DNA of 64,000 bases from Solimonas sp040754295 (GTDB taxonomy: Bacteria > Pseudomonadota > Gammaproteobacteria > Nevskiales > Nevskiaceae): positions 17,105-81,104 of the forward strand of contig JBFMCQ010000011.1 in the NCBI GenBank assembly GCA_040754295.1, written 5' to 3'. Below the pieces are notes generated by a model. The model searched no databases, was not told the DNA's origin, and saw only the letters and a list, made by a program, of their open reading frames with translations. Shown piece by piece: positions 1 to 8,354 of the stretch. Made by a program: the position numbers and the translations under genes. Each line of letters opens with the position of its first letter. The first letter of the stretch is position 1.

Positions 1-172
1 CCCGGGCCAGCGCGTTCTGGCCGCAGAGGCGGTTGAGCGCGCTCGACTTGCCCGCGTTCGAGCGCCCGGCGAAGGCCAGCTCGGGCAGGCTGTCGGCAGG
101 CAGCTGCTCGAGGCGCGCGCAGGAGATCAGGAACTGCGCACCGGCAAAGGGGTTCGGGGTCGTCGGGCGCAT
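1..172 (-). CDS. engB: EngB/YihA ribosome-biogenesis GTPase (N-terminal part)
   Basis: N-terminal 57 residues of a YihA/YsxC/EngB GTPase, which acts in assembly of the 50S ribosomal subunit. It reads leftwards from an ATG at 172 and runs off the window. The G1/P-loop GRSNAGKSS is visible at about residues 37-45, directly after the hydrophobic strand LPELAF, as is usual for this family (P-loop near residue 35). It is divergent from the cytochrome c4 gene, a gene order common in gammaproteobacteria. The remaining G motifs lie outside the window. Confidence 0.9.
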   Translation of the reverse strand, partial: MRPTTPNPFAGAQFLISCARLEQLPADSLPELAFAGRSNAGKSSALNRLCGQNALAR

Positions 173-333
173 TGGCAGGGCAGGTGTCCGCGCAAGGATA
201 GCCGGCTGCGCAGCCGGTGTGCCAACCACCGCGCAGGCCATGTAAAATCGCGCGCTGGCTCGCAGTTCAATTCGCCGCGGCGGGAGTAGGGAGCCGTTTC
301 CCGCGCATCCATCACTCGTGGAGCTTATACGTA

Positions 334-972
334 ATGAAGCATGTTCTGCTGGCTGTCGTCCTGTGCGCGCCGTTCGCGGCGGTCGCGGCCGAAACGGCCA
401 CCGATCCGTTCACGCAGGGCAGCGCCGAAGCAGGCGCGGCCAAGGCGGCGCCGTGCACGGCCTGCCACGGCCCCGCGGGCAATAGCAGCAATCCGCAATG
501 GCCCAAGCTCGCCGGGCAAGGCTCGCGCTACACCTACGAGCAGCTCAAGGCGTTCAAGGACGGCACGCGCAGCAATCCGCTGATGAGCCCGCAGGCCGCG
601 GCGCTCTCGGACCAGGACATGCGCGACCTCGCCGCCTACTTCGCGCAGCAGCCGTTCAGCCCCGGTGTCGCCGCCGAGGACGCGGTGGCGATCGCGCAGC
701 CGCTGTACCGCGCCGGCGATGCGACGCGCGGCATCGCCGCCTGCGCCGCCTGTCACCTGCCGACCGGCGCCGGTGTCGATGCCTCGGCGTTTCCGCGCAT
801 CGGGGGCCAGCACGCCGGCTACGCGGCACAGCGCCTGGCCGCGTACCGCGACGCCGCGCTCGCCGGCGCGAAGATGCCGGGCGGGAACTTCAAGATCATG
901 GCCGCGGTCGCAGCCCAGCTCTCCGACGCGGAGATCGAGGCGCTCGCCTCCTATATCAACGGACTGCAGTAG
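334..972 (+). CDS. Cytochrome c4 family diheme protein
   Basis: Periplasmic diheme c-type cytochrome of 212 residues, likely an electron donor to terminal oxidases. The ATG at 334 starts a Sec signal peptide (MKHVLLAVV, cleaved near AAVAA-ET). Two homologous halves each carry a heme site: CTACH at residues 41-45 and CAACH at 137-141. Distal Met ligand candidates are in NPLMSP and AKMPGGNF. The two-domain length and the engB-c4-dsbA order match cytochrome c4. A TAAAAT hexamer at 243-248 is a possible -10 element. The dsbA start follows the stop by only 9 bp, so the two are probably cotranscribed, which fits since DsbA supports cytochrome maturation. Confidence 0.92.
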   Translation: MKHVLLAVVLCAPFAAVAAETATDPFTQGSAEAGAAKAAPCTACHGPAGNSSNPQWPKLAGQGSRYTYEQLKAFKDGTRSNPLMSPQAAALSDQDMRDLAAYFAQQPFSPGVAAEDAVAIAQPLYRAGDATRGIAACAACHLPTGAGVDASAFPRIGGQHAGYAAQRLAAYRDAALAGAKMPGGNFKIMAAVAAQLSDAEIEALASYINGLQ

Positions 973-981
973 GGAACCGAC

Positions 982-1638
982 ATGCGAATTCTGGTCCGCG
1001 GCCTTGCGGCCGCCGTCTTCTCCATGCTTGCGTTTGCGTGCTCGGCGCAGGATGGCGGCGAGAAGTACGACGAGGGCAAGCACTACAAGAAGGTGCGCGA
1101 GGCGCAGGCGCCGGCGGACCCGAAGCGCATCGAAGTGGCCGAGTTCTTCTGGTACGGCTGCCCGCACTGCTACGCGTTCGATCCGGTGATCGAGGCCTGG
1201 GCGGAGAAGCGCCCCGGCGACGTCGACTTCGTGCGCTATCCGGCGACGCTCGGGCGCCCGATCGGCGTGCTGCACGCCAAAGCGTTCTACACTGCCGAGG
1301 CTCTCAATGTCTTCGACGCGATGCACGACGCGCTGTTCGCGGCGATCCACGAGCAGCGCCTGCCGCTGTCCAGCGAGGCGCAGATCCAGGGGCTGTTCAC
1401 GAACACCACCGGCGTGCTGCCGGACGTGTTCAACGCGACCTTCAAGGGTTTTTCGGTCGACTCGCGCGTGCGCAAGGCCGAGCAGCTGGCGCAGAGCTAC
1501 GGCGTGGTCAGCGTGCCGACGGTGATCGTCGGCGGCAGGTACGTCACCAACGGCACGATGGCTGGCAGCTTCGAGGAGGAGAAGAAAGTCATCGACTTCC
1601 TCGTTGAGAAGGTGCGCAAGGAACGTGCAGGCGGTTAG
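982..1638 (+). CDS. dsbA: Thiol:disulfide interchange protein DsbA
   Basis: Periplasmic thiol oxidase of 218 residues that introduces disulfide bonds into exported proteins. There is an N-terminal signal segment ending near AFACSAQ. The thioredoxin-fold active site is CPHC at residues 60-63, the classic DsbA dipeptide, and the cis-proline loop is VSVPT with Pro about 179. It lies 9 bp after the cytochrome c4 gene and is probably in its transcript. A perfect 7-bp hairpin with five T's begins 26 bp after its stop and may end that transcript. Confidence 0.93.
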   Translation: MRILVRGLAAAVFSMLAFACSAQDGGEKYDEGKHYKKVREAQAPADPKRIEVAEFFWYGCPHCYAFDPVIEAWAEKRPGDVDFVRYPATLGRPIGVLHAKAFYTAEALNVFDAMHDALFAAIHEQRLPLSSEAQIQGLFTNTTGVLPDVFNATFKGFSVDSRVRKAEQLAQSYGVVSVPTVIVGGRYVTNGTMAGSFEEEKKVIDFLVEKVRKERAGG

Positions 1639-2611
1639 CGGCAGGTTTCGGACCGGCGGCACCGCCCGGCTCTTCGCCGGGCTTTTTGTTGCGATTGCCG
1701 GCGCAGCGGCGGCCAGGGCGCCGGCCGTGCCGCTCGCCACGGCGGAAATCGCCTGCGAGCTGATCGGCGCGCGCCTGCAGAGCGTCGGCGTCGAGCAATG
1801 CCTGAACGCCGGGCTGCAGATGGCGGACGCCGCGAGCGCGCAGGGGCTGCCGCTGCTCTACCGCGACTACCCCGCGACCTCGCGGCGCACGACGCCCAAG
1901 CGCGTCCTGCTGATCGGCGGCATCCACGGCGATGAGCTGTCGTCGGTGAGCATCGTGTTCCAGTGGATGCGGCGCCTGCAGGCGAGCCGCTTCCAGCCGT
2001 TCCAGTGGCGCGTGCTGCCGTGCTCGAACCCCGACGGCCTGCTGCGGCGGCCGGCGACGCGCGTCAACGCCAACGGTGTCGACCTCAATCGCAACTTTCC
2101 GACGAAAGACTGGAAAAGCGATGCGCTGGCCTACTGGGAGCGGCGCGCCGGGCGCGATCCGCGGCGCTATCCGGGGCCGCACGGGCTGTCCGAGCCGGAA
2201 ACCGAGTGGCTCGTGCGCGAGATTCGCGAGTTCAAGCCGGACGTGATCGTCTCGGTGCACGCGCCCTACGGCGTGCTCGACTTCGACGGTCCGCGCGAGC
2301 CGCCGGAGCGCTTCGGCTACTTGCACCTGCACCAGCTCGGCACCTATCCCGGCTCGCTGGGCAACTTCGCCGGCGTCAACATCGGCCTGCCGGTGATCAC
2401 GCTGGAGCTGCCGCATGCCGGCATCATGCCCAGCGCGCAGCAGCAGCAGCGCATCTGGGCAGACATGCTGACCTGGCTCGAGGAAAACCTGCCGGAAGAG
2501 GCGCCGCTGTACTTCCGCCTGGACGCGCATCCGTGGAACGGCGCGACCTGGGAGCCGCCGCTTGCCGCCGGGGGCTTCGGCGCCGTGCGCTACTTCGATC
2601 TCAGCGATTGA
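1625..2611 (+). CDS. M14-family zinc peptidase, murein peptide amidase (MpaA)-like
   Basis: Predicted exported zinc carboxypeptidase-fold enzyme acting on murein peptides. From the GTG at 1625 (328 residues), Zn ligands are His101 and Glu104 in GIHGDE and His212 in SVHAP. The substrate-binding segment is NGVDLNRNFP, and the catalytic Glu is about 261 in ITLELP. A signal peptide-like stretch (LFAGLFVAIAG) follows the start. The frame is also open from a TTG at 1604. Either start overlaps dsbA, and neither has a clear ribosome site. A terminator-like hairpin lies inside the signal-peptide codons. The stop overlaps the convergent L,D-transpeptidase gene by 11 bp. Murein amidase specificity is inferred from family resemblance. 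Confidence 0.8.
   Translation: MQAVSGRFRTGGTARLFAGLFVAIAGAAAARAPAVPLATAEIACELIGARLQSVGVEQCLNAGLQMADAASAQGLPLLYRDYPATSRRTTPKRVLLIGGIHGDELSSVSIVFQWMRRLQASRFQPFQWRVLPCSNPDGLLRRPATRVNANGVDLNRNFPTKDWKSDALAYWERRAGRDPRRYPGPHGLSEPETEWLVREIREFKPDVIVSVHAPYGVLDFDGPREPPERFGYLHLHQLGTYPGSLGNFAGVNIGLPVITLELPHAGIMPSAQQQQRIWADMLTWLEENLPEEAPLYFRLDAHPWNGATWEPPLAAGGFGAVRYFDLSD
1664..1687 (+). terminator. Intrinsic terminator-like hairpin after dsbA, inside the M14 gene
   Basis: GCCCGGC (1664-1670), loop TCTTC, GCCGGGC (1676-1682), then TTTTT. A perfect 7-bp GC stem with a U-tract is a textbook rho-independent terminator. It sits 26 bp after the dsbA stop but within the first 20 codons of the downstream M14 gene, so it may act as an attenuator. 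Confidence 0.6.
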
Positions 2612-3815
2612 TCTCGCGCACGATCTTCCAGCTGCCGGCATCGTCGCGGCGCCAGAACTGCTGCTTGCGCGTGGTCACGGCGTAGTTGTCCGAGCTGTAC
2701 TCCATCGTGAACTCGGCGACCATGACCCTGTTGCCCGCGCCCGGATAGCGGAACAGGCTGGTGTCGCTGAGGCGGATGTCGATGAAGCTCTTTTCGGCGT
2801 TCACGCGACGCTTGTGCGCGGCGAACGCGGCGCGATCCATGCCGTCCATCGTGAAGTCGTCTGCGTAATACGCGAGGTAGCCGTCGGTGTCGATCGCGGA
2901 CCACTTGCGCCGCCAGTCGTCGATGCGGCGCAGAAAGTCCGCGCGCTCGCGCTCGACCGCCGCCGCCGGCACCCACTCCAGCTCGTCGCTGAGCACGACC
3001 GGCGTGCGGCCGAAGCGCACGTAGCTGCGCAAGCTTTCGAGATCGGCATTGGCCATCGTCACGCAGCCTTCGCTGGAGCGCGGCGGGCGGCTGTAGGTGT
3101 CGCGCGGAACGCCGTGCAGCCAGATGCCCGAGCCGGTGCGCAGCTGCAGCCGGTCCCAGGCGTTGGGGTAGTCCAGCGGCAGTGCGCCCGCACCGTAGAG
3201 CTCCGGCAGCGCCGTGTCGTCGATCCAGCGCTCGATGTGATAGAGCCCGACCGGCGTGCGCAGGTCGCCGGCGGTCTGCTTGCCGGCGCCGTTGCGGCCG
3301 ATGGCCGCGTAGTGATGGCGCTCGAGCGAGAGCGCCTCGCCGTCGTTCTTGAGCAGATACAGCCGCGCCTTCGGCAGGTCCACGACGATCGCGTGCTCGA
3401 AGCCCTGCGCCAGCTGCAGCACCGCATTGGGCATCATGCCGGGGCCGGGTACCGCCGTTTCGCTGGCCAAGCGCACGCGCGCCTCCTCGGCGAGCTCGCT
3501 CAGCCGCGGGTCGCCGTCGATCTCACCGGCCAACAGCGCGCTGACGCCGCGGCCGGACAGTGCGGCCAAGAGCTCGCCGTAAAACAGTTGCGCGAGACGG
3601 AAGTTCGGCTCGGCGCGCGTGAGCGACTCCAGCGTCGACAGCGCGTCGCCGGAGCGGCCGGCGCGCAGCAGCTTGACCGCGGTATTGAACTGCTGCTCGG
3701 GCCCCGGCGCGGCGGCCGCCGCCGCGCTGGCCGTCAGCGCCGTTGCGCACAGCAGCGCGGCGGCGGCCAAGGCCGGCAAGGCCGTTCGCGTCCTTGCGGT
3801 ATACCGCGCGGTCAT
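2601..3815 (-). CDS. L,D-transpeptidase (YkuD) with C-terminal NTF2-like domain
   Basis: Exported murein cross-linking or lipoprotein-anchoring enzyme candidate of 404 residues. The start is placed at 3815 because the frame upstream runs into the preceding gene, and the residues from here form a signal peptide (ALPALAAAALLCATA). The YkuD catalytic motif is complete: His234 in WLHGVP and Cys251 in SSEGCVTMANADL. The last ~110 residues form a separate SnoaL/NTF2-like domain ending in GSWKIVREINR. This closely resembles the C-terminus of the upstream TPR protein. The gap to that gene is 16 bp, so they are an operon. The stop overlaps the convergent M14 gene. Confidence 0.88.
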   Translation of the reverse strand: MTARYTARTRTALPALAAAALLCATALTASAAAAAAPGPEQQFNTAVKLLRAGRSGDALSTLESLTRAEPNFRLAQLFYGELLAALSGRGVSALLAGEIDGDPRLSELAEEARVRLASETAVPGPGMMPNAVLQLAQGFEHAIVVDLPKARLYLLKNDGEALSLERHHYAAIGRNGAGKQTAGDLRTPVGLYHIERWIDDTALPELYGAGALPLDYPNAWDRLQLRTGSGIWLHGVPRDTYSRPPRSSEGCVTMANADLESLRSYVRFGRTPVVLSDELEWVPAAAVERERADFLRRIDDWRRKWSAIDTDGYLAYYADDFTMDGMDRAAFAAHKRRVNAEKSFIDIRLSDTSLFRYPGAGNRVMVAEFTMEYSSDNYAVTTRKQQFWRRDDAGSWKIVREINR

Positions 3816-3831
3816 CTTCGGCCGCCGTCGC

Positions 3832-4824
3832 TCAGAGCGTGTATTCGCGGACGATCTTCCAGCCACCGGGCGTGCGCTGCATGTCGAGCGCCTTGGTGAC
3901 CACGTCGGTGAACGTGTCCGACTCGTAGGACTGGCGGAACACGACGCGCGCGCGGTCTTCGCCGGTGCGGCTGAACTGCGGCTCGGCGATCGTCACGCGG
4001 ATGCGCTTGGGGCTGGAGACGCGCTCGCGGCGCTGCGTTTCCCAGGCGCCGCGCGACAGGCCGCCCTCCGGCACGAAGTCGCTCGCGTAGGCCGAGAAAT
4101 AGGCGTCCAGATCCTGCGCGGACCAGGCCTCGGCCCAGGCCTCGACGGCGCGTTGCAGCGCAGCGCCGGTGTCCGCGTCGATCTGCGGTCCGGCAGCGCT
4201 CGCCGCCGCCGCGGTCGCTGCGGGCGCCGGGGTCGCGGCGGGCGGTACAGCGACGGCCGCCGCCGGTGCGGCCGGCGCCGGCGGCGGTGCGGCGGCGTCC
4301 ATGGCTGCAGCGGCGGCGCTGCTGTCGAGCTGATTGATCAGCGCGAGCTTGCGGCGCACGACCTGATTGGATTCATCCAGCGCCAGGGCGCGGTTGTAGG
4401 CGGCGCCGGCGAGCGCCGCGTAGATGTCGCCGAGATTCTCGTGCGCAGTCGCGTAGCTCGGATGGGTGGCGAGTGCCGCTTCGAGCGCGCTGCGCGCCTT
4501 CTCGTAGTCACCCTGCGCCGCGTAGAGTACGGCGAGGTTGTTGTACGGCTCCGGCAGCTGCGGGTAGTCGCGGGTGAGATCGGCGAACACGCCGATCGCA
4601 TCCTTGGTTCGATCGAGGCGCACCAGTGCCAGGCCGCGGATGAAGCGCGCCTCCGCGTCCTGCGGGTTGTCCTTCAGGTGTTCGTCGAGCAGCTTCAGTG
4701 CCTCCGCGGCGCGGCCCTGCTCGATCATGCCCTGCGCCTCCGACGAGACGCCGGCCGCCGGCAGCACCGGCGAGAACACCAAGGCCGCGACGATCACGGC
4801 GACGCGGCTCAGCGCAGCTGACAT
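3832..4824 (-). CDS. Exported TPR protein with C-terminal NTF2-like domain
   Basis: 330 residues. A signal peptide (ALSRVAVIVAALVFSPVLPAAG) is followed by about four tetratricopeptide repeats (residues ~25-165; e.g. AEARFIRGLALVRLDR, PEPYNNLAVLYAAQGDY). An Ala/Pro-rich linker of ~50 residues follows, then an NTF2-like domain ending in GGWKIVREYTL. The terminal domain is evidently paralogous to the one on the L,D-transpeptidase encoded 16 bp downstream. Together they suggest a periplasmic cell-wall module in which the TPR protein recruits partners. No enzymatic motif is visible. Confidence 0.8.
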   Translation of the reverse strand: MSAALSRVAVIVAALVFSPVLPAAGVSSEAQGMIEQGRAAEALKLLDEHLKDNPQDAEARFIRGLALVRLDRTKDAIGVFADLTRDYPQLPEPYNNLAVLYAAQGDYEKARSALEAALATHPSYATAHENLGDIYAALAGAAYNRALALDESNQVVRRKLALINQLDSSAAAAAMDAAAPPPAPAAPAAAVAVPPAATPAPAATAAAASAAGPQIDADTGAALQRAVEAWAEAWSAQDLDAYFSAYASDFVPEGGLSRGAWETQRRERVSSPKRIRVTIAEPQFSRTGEDRARVVFRQSYESDTFTDVVTKALDMQRTPGGWKIVREYTL

Positions 4825-4921
4825 AAAGCATTACCCCAGGGTTGTCGCACCGGGTAACTATAGCAGCTCGTCCTTTCGTTCTCGTTCGTAGCGAGGGCAT
4901 CGCGAGCGGCGCAGATCGCTG

Positions 4922-5845
4922 CTATCCGTGTCCGTAGACCGGCGGCGCACCGGGCGGCAGGCCCTTGAACCGCTTGTGCACCCAGAAGTACTGCGTGGGC
5001 GCCATCGCGGCGCCCTGCTCGATGACCCGATTGATCCGTGCGGCGTCGGCGACTTCGTCGTCTCCGGGAAAGCCGGCGAGCGCGGGCAGCACGACGATCC
5101 GGTAGCGGCCGCCGACGCGCTGTGGAAAGTACGGCAGCACTTTGGCGCGGCCCAGCTGTGCGAGCCGCGCGGTCGCGGTGATCGTGCGCACCGGCGTGCC
5201 AAAGAACGGCGCATAGACGCTCAGCCGCAGATCCAGCGTCTGGTCCGGCGCATACCAGATCGCGCGACCGCTGCGCAGTGCGCGCACCAGCCGCCGCAGA
5301 TCGTCGCGCGCAAGCGCCGGTAGACCCGATCGGCCTTCGCGCCAGTGGTGCATCAGGTAGTCCATGACCGCGTTGTTGTATGGCCGGTACATCGCATGGA
5401 ACTTCACGCCGGCGAGGCACAGGAAGCGCGCGCCGATCTCCAGCGTCGTGAAGTGCCCGGTGAGCAGCAGCACGCCGCTGCCGTCGGCGGTGGCTGCGCG
5501 CAGATGCTCGAGGCCGACGACCTCACCGCGGCGCCGCAGCCGCCAGTCCGGTGCGAACCAGGCGAGCGCGGTTTCGAACACGCCCCTGCCGAGCTCGCCG
5601 AAATGCTCGCCGACACGGCGCTCGCGCTCGGCGGGTGTCAGCTGCGGAAACGCCAGCGCGAGGTTCGCGCGCACGACCTCGCGGCGGCGCTTGAGCAGGC
5701 GTCCGGCGAGCCGGCCGAGCGCGGCGCCGAGCGCCATCTGCAGCGGAATCGGTAGCCAGCTCAGCAGCCACGCGCCGCCCACGGCGAGCCAGGTCGGCCA
5801 ATGCCGCGGGTGCAGCAATGAGGCGTGGAAGACGGGGTCGGACAT
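4922..5845 (-). CDS. lpxL: Lipid A biosynthesis lauroyl/myristoyl acyltransferase (LpxL/LpxM family)
   Basis: Inner-membrane late acyltransferase that adds a secondary acyl chain to Kdo-lipid IVA; 307 residues. The start MSDPVFHASLLHPRHW at 5845 matches the family. The reading frame stays open far upstream, through the antisense of waaA, but that part is a shadow. A membrane segment lies at about residues 15-40 (WLAVGGAWLLSWLPIPLQM). The acyltransferase HX4(D/E) motif is GHFTTLE, followed by a conserved YRPYNN segment. It is divergent from waaA, which makes its acceptor Kdo2-lipid IVA, with only 57 bp between the starts. Confidence 0.88.
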   Translation of the reverse strand: MSDPVFHASLLHPRHWPTWLAVGGAWLLSWLPIPLQMALGAALGRLAGRLLKRRREVVRANLALAFPQLTPAERERRVGEHFGELGRGVFETALAWFAPDWRLRRRGEVVGLEHLRAATADGSGVLLLTGHFTTLEIGARFLCLAGVKFHAMYRPYNNAVMDYLMHHWREGRSGLPALARDDLRRLVRALRSGRAIWYAPDQTLDLRLSVYAPFFGTPVRTITATARLAQLGRAKVLPYFPQRVGGRYRIVVLPALAGFPGDDEVADAARINRVIEQGAAMAPTQYFWVHKRFKGLPPGAPPVYGHG

Positions 5846-5890
5846 CGCGGAATTACAGCAGCTTCGCGTTCCGGGTTGCCAGCGCGCGCA

Positions 5891-5896
5891 CATAAT
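5891..5896 (+). promoter_or_regulatory. Possible -10 element for waaA
   Basis: CATAAT lies 6 bp before the waaA ATG at 5903. If used as a -10 hexamer, transcription would begin at or next to the ATG, giving a leaderless mRNA. No convincing -35 is visible. Confidence 0.35.
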
Positions 5897-5902
5897 GCGC
5901 CG

Positions 5903-7165
5903 ATGCGCCCGATCTACAGCCTGCTGCTCTACCTGCTCACACCGTTCGTGCTGCTGCGCCTGCTGTGGCGCTCGCGCCAGCTGCCGGAGTACCGCCGCCG
6001 CATCGGCGAGCGCTTCGGCTGGGTGCCGCGGCCGGCACAGGACGTCGCCGTGTGGGTGCACGCGGTGTCGGTCGGCGAGACGCTCGCGGCGCTGCCGTTG
6101 ATCCGCGCGCTGATCGAGCGTCACGGCGAACGCCGCGTGCTGGTGACGACGACGACGCCGACCGGCTCGGCGCGGGTGCGCGAGGCGCTCGGCGATCGCG
6201 TGCTGCACGTCTATGCACCCTACGACCTGCCGCACGTGGTCGCGCGCTTCATACGGCGCATGCAACCGCAGCGCGCGGTGATCATGGAAACCGAGCTCTG
6301 GCCCAATCTGTTCCGCGAACTGCGCCGCCGCGGAGTGCCGCTGGTCGTCGCCAACGCGCGTCTGTCGCCGCGCTCGTTTGCGGGCTACGGCCGCGTCCGC
6401 GCGTTCACCGCGGCGACGCTCGCCGACTGCACGCACATCGCCGCGCAGAGCGAGGCCGATGCGCAGCGCTTCCGCGCGCTCGGTGCGCCGGACGAGCGTG
6501 TCAGCGTCATGGGCAACATCAAACTCGATCAGACCGCGCCGCAGGACCAGCTCGAGCGCGGGCAGGCCCTGCGCGAGCGGCTCGGCGGGCAGCGCCCGGC
6601 GTGGGTCGCCGCGAGCACGCACGAGGGCGAAGAGGAGATCGCGCTCGCGGCGCATCGCGAGCTGCTGCGCGCGCAACCCGGCGCGCTGCTGATCCTGGTG
6701 CCGCGCCATCCGCAGCGCTTCGACGCCGTCGCCCGCCAGATCGAGAAAGCCGGCTTGGCGTACGTGCGCCGCAGCGCGCTCGAAACGATTCCCGATTCCC
6801 GATTCCCGATTCCCGTTCTCCTCGGCGACAGCATGGGCGAGATGTTCATGTACTTCGCCGCCTGCGACGTCGCCTTCGTCGGCGGCTCGCTGGTGCCGAT
6901 CGGCGGGCACAACGTGCTGGAGCCCGCCCTGCTCGGCAAGCCGGTGCTGTTCGGGCCGCACATGCACAACTTCGTGGCCGCGCGCGAGCTGCTGATGGCC
7001 GTCGACGCGGCCGTCGAGATCCGCGCTGCGTCGCTCGCCGATGCGCTCGCGGCGCTGCTCGCGGACCCGCAGCGCCGTGCGCGCATGGGCGGCGCGGGGC
7101 ACGCCGCGGTTGCGGCCAACCGCGGTGCGCGGGAGCGGCTGCTGGCGCTGATCGAGCGCAGCTGA
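5903..7165 (+). CDS. waaA: 3-deoxy-D-manno-octulosonic acid (Kdo) transferase
   Basis: GT-B glycosyltransferase of 420 residues transferring Kdo from CMP-Kdo to lipid IVA at the inner membrane. An N-terminal membrane anchor (SLLLYLLTPFVLLRLLW) is followed by WVHAVSVGE (residues ~50-58), the family's catalytic Glu region. The ETELWPN and GGSLVPIGGHNVLEPA motifs (donor-binding C-domain) follow. Within the C-domain, codons from residue ~295 are an array of four CGATTCC heptamers, encoding IPDSRFPIPV. The array is unlike the surrounding codon usage and looks like an inserted repeat in a surface loop. The gene is divergent from the lpxL-like gene, which is functionally coherent. Confidence 0.93.
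   Translation: MRPIYSLLLYLLTPFVLLRLLWRSRQLPEYRRRIGERFGWVPRPAQDVAVWVHAVSVGETLAALPLIRALIERHGERRVLVTTTTPTGSARVREALGDRVLHVYAPYDLPHVVARFIRRMQPQRAVIMETELWPNLFRELRRRGVPLVVANARLSPRSFAGYGRVRAFTAATLADCTHIAAQSEADAQRFRALGAPDERVSVMGNIKLDQTAPQDQLERGQALRERLGGQRPAWVAASTHEGEEEIALAAHRELLRAQPGALLILVPRHPQRFDAVARQIEKAGLAYVRRSALETIPDSRFPIPVLLGDSMGEMFMYFAACDVAFVGGSLVPIGGHNVLEPALLGKPVLFGPHMHNFVAARELLMAVDAAVEIRAASLADALAALLADPQRRARMGGAGHAAVAANRGARERLLALIERS
6786..6815 (+). repeat. Heptamer tandem repeat (CGATTCC)x4 inside waaA
   Basis: Four perfect copies of CGATTCC (6786-6813) plus a partial CG. Because 7 is not a multiple of 3, gain or loss of one copy would frameshift waaA at about residue 295-304. Confidence 0.95.
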
Positions 7166-7216
7166 TGCGCTGCGCTCAGCAGATCGCAACCTGGGACGGG
7201 GTGAGCCGCATCGGCG

Positions 7217-8113
7217 TTACGAGCTGCCGGTCGCCGCCACCGCCAGCTGCCCGCGCCGGCGCGCGCGCCACAGGCCGTCGCTCGCATAGACCGCGAGTGC
7301 CAGCCAGATGCAGCCGAAGCCGAGCGCCTGCGCCCTGCTGAACGGCTCGCCGAACACGAGCACACCGCTGATCAGCTGCAGCGTCGGCGCGAGGTACTGC
7401 AAGATGCCGACCATCGACAGCGGAATGCGGCGTGCGCCGATCGCGAACAGCACCAGCGGCAGCGCAGTGACCAGGCCGCCGGCGATCAGCAGCGCGTCGA
7501 TGCGCATGCCCAGATGACCGAAGCCGCCGCTGCCGGCGTGCTCGGTCCAGAGCAGGAAGGCCAGCGCCGGGATGAACAGCAGGCCGCTTTCGACGGCCAC
7601 GCCCTGCACCGACGGTACGACCGCAAGCTTGCGGATCAACCCGTAGCTGCCGAAGGACAGGGCCAGCGCCAGCGCGATCCACGGCAGCTTGCCGGCCTGC
7701 CAGGTGAGCCAGAGGACGCCGGCCGCCGCGAGCGCGACCGCGAGCCATTGCGCGCGGTTGAGCCGCTCGCGCAGGATCAGCACGCCCATCAGCACGCTGA
7801 CCAGCGGATTGATGAAATAGCCGAGGCTGGTCTCGACGATGTGCCCGGCGTTGACCGCCCAGATGTACAGCCACCAGTTGATCGAGATCAGCGCCGCGCT
7901 CGCGGCGAGCATCGTCAGCAGCTGCGGCGTCAGCCTGCGCAGCCATGAGAGGCCATGGCGCGCGAACAGCCAGACGCCGACGAACAGCGCGCACCAGACG
8001 ATCCGGTGCGCCATGATCTGCGGCGCGGGCACCGCCTGCAGCTGCTTCCAGTAGACCGGAAACAGGCCCCAGATCAGATAAGCGGCGGTGGCGGCGGCGA
8101 GACCCTGGCGCAT
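7217..8113 (-). CDS. rarD: RarD-like EamA/DMT-family transporter
   Basis: Inner-membrane protein of 298 residues with about ten hydrophobic helices in two EamA repeats. The N-terminus (AYLIWGLFPVYWKQLQ, then MAHRIVWCALF) matches the RarD/chloramphenicol-sensitivity protein family. Substrate is unknown for this family. It is convergent with waaA (51-bp gap) and monocistronic by spacing. Confidence 0.85.
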   Translation of the reverse strand: MRQGLAAATAAYLIWGLFPVYWKQLQAVPAPQIMAHRIVWCALFVGVWLFARHGLSWLRRLTPQLLTMLAASAALISINWWLYIWAVNAGHIVETSLGYFINPLVSVLMGVLILRERLNRAQWLAVALAAAGVLWLTWQAGKLPWIALALALSFGSYGLIRKLAVVPSVQGVAVESGLLFIPALAFLLWTEHAGSGGFGHLGMRIDALLIAGGLVTALPLVLFAIGARRIPLSMVGILQYLAPTLQLISGVLVFGEPFSRAQALGFGCIWLALAVYASDGLWRARRRGQLAVAATGSS

Positions 8114-8354
8114 CGGCGCATGCGGACGGCGGAATGGGCGCGCAGTCTACGCCCCCTGCGCATGCACGTGCTGTACGAGCCGCGGCCGGTCGCGGAAACC
8201 CGGCAGACGCAGCCCGAACGGCGTCTTGCAGGCCATATCCTACAAAGCGCGCCGGCGGACGCGGCGCTCGCCGGCCCGCCGGTGCCGCGTAGAATGCGGC
8301 CATGGCGTGCCGTGACTTGACGGTGCGACCTGCGAAGGCAGATGGGATCTACCG

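Noticed and set aside
325..1740. Long minus-strand ORF opposite cytochrome c4 and dsbA
   Set aside because: Arg/Ala/His-rich low-complexity shadow typical of antisense frames in high-GC DNA; the plus-strand genes have complete catalytic motifs.
5846..7189. Upstream extension of the lpxL-like frame through waaA antisense
   Set aside because: The acyltransferase family starts at about MSDPVFHASLLHPRHW (5845); the extension is the complement of waaA.
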